A stretch of 64,000 nucleotides of DNA, taken from positions 109,696,221-109,760,220 of the forward strand of contig OX377202.1 in assembly GCA_947396885.1 (NCBI GenBank), given 5' to 3'. Below the pieces are notes generated by a model. It had not been told where the DNA came from, ran no database searches, and saw only the letters and a program-made list of their open reading frames with translations. This document shows positions 48,601 to 60,600 of this stretch, piece after piece (positions within the stretch are counted from its first letter, which is position 1; each line of letters opens with the position of its first letter). This DNA comes from Heligmosomoides polygyrus polygyrus. Lineage: Eukaryota; Nematoda; Chromadorea; Rhabditida; Heligmosomidae. Made by a program: the position numbers and the translations under genes.

Positions 48601-51600
48601 CTTCGATCAGCCATGTTAAGGCGGACTTGGTTGCATCGCGGCTGACCATCTGAAGAGCAACCATATCGAGCGGCAACATTGTCCGTAAGTCGACGAAGAG
48701 GGCTCCAAGGCTGACTGATCGCGACAAGGGCGAAAGTCTTCAATTTGCGCGTAGAAACGAGGACTGATTGGAGCACGGTACGCCACTTTTACACTATGAA
48801 ATTCTTCCCACTTGAACGAGTCCGTTGCTTTCAGATGGTCTTTTCCGACAGGGCGCTTGGAGCGCAGTAGGAAAAGGCGCCGGCTGAAGCCTGCACCCGA
48901 TACCAGGTTTTTGGTTCGGATTTCCCGCCCAGGCCAAACAAGCCTTCCATCCCTCCGGGGTCGGTAAATTGGTACTAGACTTGTCTGGGAAGGATAAAGC
49001 GCTGACTTGTTCATCGGCTGACCACCGCAAGTCACTATATGGCCAAATACGTATTCAACTCGCATCCACGACATCCAGTAGAAGTAGAATGCGTGGCGCA
49101 TCCCAGAGGGGGTTGAATAACGCCGTCCTTTCCCTTTATCTTTTCCGACAAAAAGAACTTCAATTTGGAAAGCCCCGATGAATCTCACTGCTACGGCGGA
49201 ATCTGCGTAAGGACCATCTCGTCTTCAGCATACGTGATTTCGGTGGTGGCCCAAGATGGTCTGGGAAAGCTTATGTAGCTCTGGTGTTCTTCGGGCTGCA
49301 TTTACCACGCAGGACTATCAGAATATTCTTCAAGATCATCTACTAGCATTTCTTCGCTAACATCGTACACAGGAATTCACTTTTATGCAGGACAACACTT
49401 TGGTACACACCAGCAGATCAACCGTTCTGTGGTTGAACTCAAAAATATCCACGAGCTAGACTGGCCAGCTTGTTCACCGGACCTGAACCACGATTTGGAA
49501 CATCTGGGAAATCATTGTACGTCAGATATATGCCAACGGAAACCAATTCAACAACGTCGAGGAACTGCGCAGAGCGATCTAGGCAGCGTGGAACTATTTG
49601 AATCCTGATATCTTGAAGAACTTAGCTGAAAGTAAGCCAGACAGAATTTTTGAACCTATTTCCAATCACGGCGGACTTGTCAATTATTATTTTGTAGCTG
49701 CTGATTATTGATTGTAATAAAATTGAAATGCCTCTGTGGTGGCGTTATACATCTGAAACAACGGAAAAGCAATGATTTCTCGTTAAAAAGTTTTGTATCC
49801 AAAACAATTTTCTGACTCATTTACAGGTATGGTTTTCGACTATGGCGAATTCAGCGGAAGCAGCCTCTTATCGCGAAAGGCGAAATTTACAAAATTAGGG
49901 GTGGCCTTATACTCTTGAAGCACACTGTACTATATGCCACGGATTTATACAATAAGGACATCCAGAGAATACACATATGTAGGAAGAATTGCTGTGAACC
50001 CATCCAAATGAATAAAAATCCCACGACTTATTCTCAAACTCACCAAAACCGTGAAATTTCTTGATTCCTTCTCCGGATCGCGATGATAGTAAAGTACTCC
50101 CTGCTCGTCGATGCTCAGCACACCCTGACTACCTTCTGCGATACCATATTGTATCGTATGATTCTCGGCACCGGTCAGCTCAACCATACCAACCAGTGCT
50201 TCTCCAGGTGGAACTGTGAATGTGTACGAGTCCTGGAAAGGAAGCGTTTTACTCAAAACTCAAAAATGGTACTCACTCTAAGTTTGATCACGTTAAGTAT
50301 GTGTTTTATTTGTTGTACTGGTGGCCATTATAGTCGGCGCTGATAAGAAAATTTTTGCGCCACATCGTATCCCTTACCAGTGAAAGGGGCGCTCACAGTG
50401 GGTAGAGACCTCTTAATTCACATTTCACGTTAGGACCACCCACAATGGCATATTACATCCACGCGAGGTGCCGCCAGAATTGCCCCTTTCGCCGATTAAA
50501 GATTCCACAATTTTAAAATTCAATAGAAAGACTGAATCCGGAAGCGGGCATTGATCCAAAGCGACATCGCGGGTGCGTTACGTTAGGCGTCTCTCATTAC
50601 TGTAGGGGCGGAGCGACACGCTCGATTACCGTAGGCAGACCTGGTGCCGCGTTCGGACGCGATTTCACTAGGAGATGAGGCGAGTTGAGCAGAGTGCGCA
50701 TTGCCGCCGTGGAGCAGATTTCGTGCAGAACCATACCGGACCTGACTCCTTACTATTTTTTGCTCTGTACTCTTCTTTTCTGCAAGTTTTGGGCCTGACC
50801 ACATTTTGCCTCTGTGATTACAAAGTCGAAATGATAATAAGAACAACACGTCAAGTTTGTCCCTTTTTTTACACTTCTCTAGTGTACGACAGCTCTGTAG
50901 CTTTCGCTCAGGTCATGTTCCCTTTTCAACTTCTCCTGTGTATTCTTTTACTTGTTTTATAGTTCGTTATTGAGTACAGTCCTTGGGCGCGTGTAGCGCA
51001 GTCGGAGGAGGCGCAACTGTCGTGTGCACCCGATACCAGGTTCCTGGTTCGGATTACCCGCCCAGGCCAACCAAGCCTTCCATCCCTCCGGCGTCGGGGA
51101 ATTGGTACCAGACTTGTCTGGGGAGGATAGAGCGCTGACTCGTTCATCGGCTGGTCACCGCAAGTCATTGTATGGCCAAATACGCATTCAGATTGCCTCC
51201 ACGAGATCCCGTAGATGTAGAATGCGTGGCGCATCCCAGAAGGGATTGAGTAACGCCGTCCTTTATCCTTTATCCTTTATTGAGTACAGTCCTTACTAGT
51301 ACGTGATCTTCATTGCCTTCGTTAAAGTGCATAATGAGATTACCCCCCCCCCCCCAGCAGTAGCCACTCAGAGCCCAAAGCATATGAAAATTAGAAGGGC
51401 AAAGAGAAAAAAGAGCAAGAAACGAATAAATTCGTCAATCACCACCCTACGACAGAAAGTCTGCTCCACGTTGCATGTTGTTCTCTGTTCGTCCGTTGCA
51501 CTTCGCCCGAGGCGTGCTCGACAACCCGCCACGCTACCGTAATCGGGGGTGGTGGCGGGCGGCGGTGGCGTGCTACCGTAACTCAGGAAGACACTTAACG

Positions 51601-54600
51601 TACGAACTCCGACATAGAAACCTTGCAGAGTTCAAGGTCGCAAGCAAACTGCCAGAGGCCTCACTTTTTTTCTGTAGGCTCCTTACTTGACTTATATTTC
51701 AGGTTAATTCATGAAGAGGAACAACCCAAGTGATGTCGTATTAACCCTAAGAAGGGCCGTTCAAAATTTACAAATGAAAACGTTTTGAATTCGAATAAGA
51801 CCGTTTCTTACTCACTCACCTTGACAAATTTAAAAGCTTTCAAATGTTCAGCCGCGGGGCGTACAGTGACGCTGATCGGCGCCGTAGTTGACGATTTCTT
51901 ATCGGTGACCGTAACCGTCATATTGATCACCGATCCATAACCGGAGCGTGTTAGAAATTCTGGATGCTGAAAATATGGTATGAGTTAGAAGCAGGGGTGT
52001 GCGTAATTACGATTTACGATTTACGATTTTACGATTTACGGTGATTTTTGGCAATTTTTTTACGATTTACGATTTACGAAATTTTGGGTCGTAAATCGTA
52101 AATTTTCGTAAATATGATCTTCGGTCCTCGGATGAGGAACGTCCACATAACATGATACAATTTGGATTATGACGACGTACCCACTTTTAAAGAATTCCCT
52201 CATAGCTCATTGCTATTTGCTATTTACTTTCTTATGTTCTGCTGTGGCGCTGTGACAGAACAACGCTGCATTGTGGATAGGTCGCTATAGTTGATTCCTG
52301 GCAATGGAACTGGGCTAGCCTATTTTTCTGGCCAGTTCGGTTTTTCTGTGCATGAAACTACCCTTCTACTCTAGCACAACACCTCACATTCGAATGGCCT
52401 GAAAGCATTTCGTTCCTGTCCACAGAAAAACATGAAAATTCTCCTTGCACTGGAATGGAGATGATCATTTGCTGAACGATATTCTATGCTGCAACCACCG
52501 CCTAGTCAACTTGTAATTTTTTCACTTGTTCACCACATAGACGAATCTTTCCATTGCACACGAGTAGAATTCATGCAAAGCCATAAAAGAATATTGGACT
52601 TGATTGGAGGCTGTGGAATAACATCTAAATTGTTGGAAAGAGTAAAACAATCATGTTTCAATCTGATTATCAGTGCACGTTATGGCGCAGAGTGTATTCA
52701 CATTTGATGTGCACCTTAAGCAAAACGTCTGACATTTTCATGATAAAAGTGAAAAGAGTTTGACACTTTTGGTCTAGTTTTCAGTGGTTTGATTGGGGCT
52801 GTTGGGTTCGCCCTACGCGATCCGTTCAGAATGCTAAAGAATGGGCAAAGGATGCGATAGCGTTTGTTACAAAGGTAGTGGAGAGCAGGACTGGCGAATG
52901 CAAGCAGCCATTAATTGGTAACGCGATATTTTGTAGTTTTGTGACAAGGTTTCTCCTTCAGCCGGCCTGACCACCCTGGTCTGACGCTGGAACCGTTGCC
53001 GTTTTTGCAATTTTTGTAGGGCATGGCGTGCCGGAGCCGGGAGTCGAGCCTGTGACCGTTTGTGCATGAAACTACACTACTAACCACTGGGCTAACTCGG
53101 CTACAGCGGACCCTGCGAATGCGCGGGACTAAACGCCAAGGAGGAGAAGAAGCAATATTTTGTAGATTACGAAATTTAACAAGTGCAAGCAAAACTGCGA
53201 GCGAAGTAAACGCCGAAAGTAATTGCCTGGTATCGTCGAACGACGATTTTTCATTCCAGAAGTTGTGGTTGCCTTCAAAAATGATAAAGAACAAAGCATG
53301 ACGTTAACCAGTCCCTGTTTGAGATGCGCCATCCATTCTTTCTACCTCTGTGGGATGTCGTAGAGGTCATTTGAGTGTGGATTTGCCCTATAGAATGAAT
53401 TGCGGTTGCCGCCGACGTAGAGGTCAGTGCTTTATCCCTCCCAGACAAATCAGCTACCAATTCACAACCCAGCAGGTCAGCAGGTATGGAAGACTTGACT
53501 GCCCTTGGTAGGATTCTAATCAAGAACTCCTATTCTGGAGCACGCGATAGCCATCCTCCTCCGACTTCTTCACCACGTGTTTCCCCTAAATGTTTAAAGT
53601 GCACCTTGTACGAATAAGTTAAACCGCTTTCAATTTAAGCTGCATCTTGCTTCTCTACATTACTTCTAAAGAATGCCACACAAATATCTTCTTTTATAAT
53701 TTTAAATCAAAAATTCGACTATGATGAGGGTCCAAAAATGTGATCATACTCTTTCAATCGTCACTCAATTCCAACCCGTCTGCTACAAAAATGCTGTTGT
53801 ACAATTCAAAATGTGAGAAGGCTTGGAACTTTAGGTGTGTCATACCACAGAAATGTGCCATGCGCTTCCTCAGTAGGAGATGCTTGGACTATTTGTGCAA
53901 ATACTGTTTTCGTCGAGTTGGCCAGTGATCAATTTTTTCGTTGGTTTTGTATGGAATGGTTTTTGTTGGTTTATTCGGAGTTGTTGCGGTTGTTTTTTCA
54001 AAGTCATAGTTTTATATGCAAGCCAATGGCTAGTAGAATGATAAACGTTTTTGATCGTCCAAGCAGTGTAAGCTTTTTATTTGGGCACTATGTATAGGCG
54101 CCTTTTAAGATAGCGTTTTTGAGCAAGCAGTTTATTTTGGTTCTCCAAAAGCTTGTCCAGCTTGATTTGAAAGGTGCTAGTTGATTTTAATGGCTTCCAT
54201 CTTAATAAGAAAAGTGTCCAGCTCGAGCTGAAAACGTCTCAACAAAACATAGCTTTTGTTAGCTTTAACACGACAGAAAAAAAGGAAACTAGATGTATTA
54301 TAAGTCAGGCACTTCTTACGATTTACGGTTTACGATTTACGATTTACGACGATTTTTTCGTAATTACGATTTACGATTTACGAAATTTCGGATTTCATTT
54401 ACGCACACCCCTGGTTAGAAGGAACTTGTCTGAGGCTTTTATATGGTTAGTTGCTGTTGCTGCTGGATGATTACAAAATTGATCAATAGGATTTGGCGCC
54501 TGGACATTTCCGCCAATATGCGTTTGAATTTGAATTTGAATGTGGCGGGAACTAGCGCATCGTATAAAATGCCACGAGTGAGGGTGCCGCAGCCAATCTC

Positions 54601-57600
54601 GCATTCAACCCTTTGCAGCCCAGTTTTAGGCCCCGTTTATACTTCGTCGCCGCGCGACGCGATGGCCACGCAATGACGACAAAATGATTGATCGCGTCGC
54701 CCGGCGTCGACGCCAGCTGTCCGGAATGAATCGCGTGAACCCGCGACCAATCGCGTCGCCCAGCGTCGGATCGCGTCGCGCTCGAAATGGGTGCGATGCG
54801 ATGGATCGCGCTAGAATGTGGCGCGGTTTGGCTCCGATCAGCTGATTTTCGCAGTTCGGCCTCGCACTTGCTCTTGATTTTTTGCTTTATTTTTCTTCGG
54901 AGACCCCTTTATATGTTTTGGGCTTTCTATGTAAACTTTTCAATCCCGTCAATCTCGTTTCAGCTCCAGGGCGCATGGATTCCATGGATTCCTTTCGATA
55001 GGCATATCCTCTGGCGTATCCACGATCCATTGCTGACCTTTAGGATGAGCCATGGCTCGTGAGCGCTAGAATCGTATCGGTCCGATGACGTTTAGGATCA
55101 GCAGTGCCTCGAGAATACCAGAGGTGTGTCCCCGAGTAGCGCTGTAGCAGAAAAAAACTGACTAAACAGACGTGAGCCCGGAAATGTGTTCACAATTGCG
55201 TGCGTGCTAGTACGTGCTCATCCTAAATGGCAATGGTGAGTAATCGCGGATCGCGTCGCTGGCTGTTCGGAGTGCTCATCGCTGTCCAAAACAGCGCGAC
55301 GCGATCGGACGCATCGCTCCGTTCGAATCGCGTCGCCCGGCGATGGAAGTATAAACGGGCCTTACTCCAGCTATCACTTCACGTTCCCTTAGCTTCAGTT
55401 TGTCTCGGTAGCCGCCTTATTCTATGGTAATGAGCCTGCCATCTACTGTCCTTCCTTACACATGCGAGCACATTAGCTGTCCAAAGTGAAAGAATGGAAA
55501 ACGGCTTGTCTGCACACAGGCCGTCATCCACTTTCTTAATAATGTCGCGAGAGCTGTTTCATGTTTCTTATAGGTTCACGCAGGCGAGCATGTGATGATC
55601 AGCTCTGGTACAGGTCGGAACTCTCTGACTGACAACTCACTGCCAACGCGCCAGGGAGTAGCAGCTACGACTCAATCTCATCAGCTTACCGACTCAAGCC
55701 ACATCTCTCGCCACCAACCCCTTAGGCCTATGGCATACCACCAGCGACGAGCCCGGCGACGGCACTGCCAACGGACAAGTAATCGACTATTCCTGTTGGG
55801 ACCTGTCAGAAACAATGGGGAGAGAGCGCGCGCTTACCGGTTGTCGCTGCCACGTCGGCACTGCGTGTCGTTGGAGAGGAGGCATACCGCCAGCGACCGG
55901 TCCTCGCTGCGCTTTGCACGGCGGCCAGCTGTGGCCCGACCCTTTGCACCACGCATGCATGCACGCAAGCGTCACTAACCGCGCTCTAACGCCAACTCTC
56001 GCCCCCGCCCCACCCCGTCGCTGAACTCCAGCGCTCTCTCGTCGCTGGTGGTATGCCATGGGCCTTACTCAAGCTGCAGGCAACGCTGATATTGTCGTCC
56101 TGTCAAACGCTTGTTCGTGTGTGTGTGACTTTTTCGTTCGTTTAGATAAATTTCTATAATTTCTACCGACTTGACTCTCACAAAAGACCGCATCCAAACC
56201 CTATCAATTCGCTACTAATAACCATAGATGCTTTAAACTTTAGAGGTCAGAAAAACTCTATGTTCAGCGACAGCTATTCTCTTTAGTACGAGTCAAAAAG
56301 CACTTTGGCGAAAAATTTGAAAACCGAATGTTAGAAACAGATATCATCATGAAACTAATACATGCACACAATATTGTTCTGCAGACATAGATACAATACA
56401 ATATCTTGTTAGAGAACGTACCAGCACCATGAGTATCCCTGTCTTCGGATGTATGGAGAACAAACCGCTTATGTCTTGCAAAGAATACATCACCTCGTCT
56501 GTTGCTCCTGAAATACTTCGACCGATTATCAAGGTATAATATTCGACCCAAGTAAGGGTCAACACTGGCCTCAGAACTGACCAGTAGTTATCACTTTCAG
56601 CGCTCGTTCAAATACTCCAGTCTCTTCCTCGACGATGGCGTGGTATGGAGTGTTCAGGAATCGCAGCTTGTTCTCGTCCTGAAGCATTCAACTCATAAAC
56701 TCTTTCATATATCGCCTTTAAGGCCCCGTTTATGCTTCCGACGCCAAGCGACGCGACGGCATGTCTGACGGCCAAATTGATCGATCGCGTCGCCCGATCA
56801 ATATAACCACAATACGTGGCGTCGCGTCGCTTGGCGTCGAAGTATAAACGGCCCTAACGGTCGATGTTACTTATAGGTAGAGACTCATTTAATCGATCAA
56901 TGATGAATGACAGCCTATGGGTGTAGCTATGGGAGAGGGGACAATATTGGCTATAATAAAATTCAATCAATATTATCGAATGTATCGATTATCGATAGAC
57001 AAGATCGATTATCGATTTTGCGCACTTTTAACCATTTGAGTATCCAAAGAAATATGTTGGCTATTGGACAAACTTTACAGCAAGTACTCAGTATCACTTG
57101 ATCACCAATACCGATCGATATCATCGACTTTTGTCCGAATTTCGTCACTTGAAATGTAAATTATGAAATAAAATAGCCGGTGAAAACCTTTGTTAGAAAG
57201 AACACAGATTGGGCCATCAACATCAGTCGATATTATCGATTTTTTCAAGAATGGCTATACGAAGGGGAATCATGCGAATATAGTTGCCGGCAAAAAGGCT
57301 CCATAACAATTCAACAGGACATTTTGACTAATCACTATCGATCGATATTATTGATCTTCGCGCAGATTTAACCGTTTAAGGCGTGAAGAACCCGAACATG
57401 ATGTCTAATCCGCAGAATTTAGAACAATGAGACAAAATTGATCGACCAATGAACATTCACTGATAGTCTATGTTAATCGAATTATTAATTTTTGTTCAAG
57501 AACGACCACCTGAAGAGGAAATCACGCGAGTGTAGTTGCGGGTGGAAAGGCTTTGCAATAATTAAACGGCGCAGTCTGGCCAATCAATGGCGATCAATAT

Positions 57601-60600
57601 TTTCGTTTTCTGCCCCGAATTACCTAAAGTGGACATAACGATAGTGCGGTAACAAACAAACATTAAAGGGAGATATAATGATAAGTGTCACTTACCTAAT
57701 CAATAATGACCGATATTATTGATCTTGCCTCAGATTTCACTGCTTAGGATGGGAATAACGCGAACATGATGACTAGTCAGCAGGATCCAGAACAAAGAGA
57801 AAAAATCGATTGATATTATTGATTTTTTTCAGAAATGGACACTTGATTTGGGAATCTCGGGACGAAAATACTGGCCGGTTGACAGGGCTAACACACATTT
57901 TACAACTATTAAACCCTATCGATTGATCGATTGATATCGATCGGCTTCAATTTAAAATTAGTCTGGTCATTATTATGGCTGAGTGTTTGCAGACAACTGA
58001 AAACGCTAAGGAGAAACTGATATGAACAATGCCACGTAGCGTTGTTGTAATCCTAAACGACTTCATAATCTTCACAATAGTTGGGCAGTTTCGACTGATC
58101 GATTAATATCGATCGGTATTATTGATTAAAGAGACGGGGCTTCAATTTCAAATAGGGCTGGTCGATAATAAATCTTTTTTTGCAGACAATTTAGAACGCT
58201 AAGGAAAAACGGTACATGTCGCGAAGATGGGCAGCGTTGGGGGGATCAACGCGCCCTGAATCATAACCAGGCAGAGCACCAGCCGAGCGCCAGCTAATCA
58301 GGGTACCGAACGCATAATTCTTTCAATGGAACGCCCATTCGATGCGGCCAGAATGGGTGGCGCGTTCTCACCTCGCAATGCTGCCCACATCCGCGACATG
58401 TACCGTAGAAATGATATGAGCAATGCCACATGGCGTTATTATAGTCCTAAACGTGTTTTCTTCTGGAAGAAACGCGCTATGCCCTGCTTCTTCATCTTTT
58501 GCGAAAATAAACCGCCACATGGTGTCAGTGATCTTGTCGGGTGGGTGGCATCAGCTTACTGTAATTGGTTGAAATTTCTCCGGCACCTACCGCTGTCTTG
58601 AACCCGAGCGTGGCGGTCTGCTGTGAGCTGCCGTCCTTCGCGGTGGCCACCAGAAGAACGGCGAACGTCTTCGGCGTGGTGCAGCGTGTTTCGCACGGTG
58701 TCGCCGTCAGATAGACCAACTGGCCTTCCCTGGTGACGGTGAATCGTTCGGACAGCGGTCCGATCAGTTCGAGCCTTGTCTCTGGTGGCGGCTCAGATTT
58801 CATCTGGAAGCTGGTCACACGTCATGCTGCGAAGCATATCTGAAGCTTCTGGAGCTCACCTTGACGATGGCAATCTCCCTCTCGAGAAAGTTGTGCTCCA
58901 GCAGTAGTTCGTACTCATCCTTCTCGAACGGCGGCATGACTACGGCGTTACCCGGGCTCGGTGACACTTCGGAATCGACTTTGACTTCGACGGTCAGCAG
59001 CTCTTCCTTGCCGGTGATCAAACCCAGTGCTTGGAGCTTAACAAAAATTCTTTAAAGGCGCATCATCATCTGATCCACCTATGGGTCATCAGCTTCCTAC
59101 TTGATCGCTAGAAATGAACACTGGCAGCTTCTGCATACCTTCAGCTTCTCACCGCCACGATTTCTAAGCTTTTGAGGATCGATGACGAGGAGATGAATCG
59201 GAGTGTTAGAGCCGGCGATGGACGGTGAAACAGCAATGGTGTCCGATGGTGGATCCAGCGAGAGCGCCACGTCTTCATCGCCCTAGAAGAGTGTTGTTAT
59301 CGATTGAATGAGTCGAATCGAAAAAAAGCGAGTAAAAATTATTCTTTCTGGATGTAGGAAGTAAGTAGGAAGTAATGAATTATAGGCCTAAGACACGTCA
59401 TGAAAAAATTGTGATACATGTCGCGAACGTGTGCAGCATTGGGAGGTGGGAACACGTCAGCCAATCATAACCAAGTACTGCACCTACCGTACCCACATTT
59501 TTTGGACACCCTGTATTTTAGTTTAAATGTGATGGCTTCTTTTGTTTGTTCTGGCGGTGTTCTGGCACTGATCGGTTGTGATTGGTTGCCGCGTTCCTGT
59601 CTCTCCATCTAGGCCACATTAACAACCAGCACCGAAAAATATTAAAAAATATAATTGCGAAGATAAAAAGTAATTGAATAATTAAATCTATATATTAAGC
59701 ATTGACTATGTTATAAATTACTAATTCCTATAATTTTTAAAATTATAGAAAAAATATGCGCTTTCATATGAGCTCTTCACTTCTTCAGCACCAAGTTACC
59801 ACCTTTTAAACAGTGTGTACATTCTTTGAGACACCCTGCCATTTAATTTAAATGTGACGGCTCAAATCCCACAATTTTTTTATTTAAAAAAAATATTCGA
59901 GTGGTGTTCTGATCGTCTATCATTGGCTCCCGCGTTCCTGTTTCTTCACGTAGGCCACATTAACAACCAGCACCAAAAATATTTTAAAAAATAATTATAA
60001 AATTAAAACTAATTGATTAATTCTGTATATTAAGCTTTGATTATTTTATAAATTATTAATTGTTGATTTTTGTGCTTATAGAAAAAATTGTGTGCTTTGG
60101 TCATATTGATCGGACGACACGATCGATCAATTCGGCCAATATATGCCGTCGCGTTGCTCGGCGTCTGAAGTATAAACGGGCCTTAGAAGAGCGAAGGGGC
60201 GTGTTCGGCTGATGCTCTGATCAGTTATGAATGGCTGCCGAGTTCCTGTTTCCCATGTAGGCCATATTAACAACCACAGAAAAATTGAAAAATAGACTAC
60301 AAAAAATAAAAAATAATTAAGATAGCTCTTACTTTCTTCAGCAGTTATAACCTATGAAACGGTGCTAAACATTTTTATGAGGCACCTTGCCCTGTATTTT
60401 AATTTTAATCAAATTCAAATTCAAATTCAACATTATTTTAGGGGTAGGCTGAAAAAAAGGAAAATTAAAGAGTAGCGAGTTGAAGTCTTGAGCCGAAAGT
60501 TTTGATCACATCGCAGGACGCGTTCAAATCACATCCACGACGTCTCGTAGAAGTAGAATGCGTGGCGCATTCCAAAAGGAAGTGAGTAACGCCGTCACTT

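Noticed and set aside
52486..53928. hAT transposase inside the element at 51992-54413
   Set aside because: The internal frames are short and show no RNase-H-like or dimerisation-domain motifs that I can recognise.
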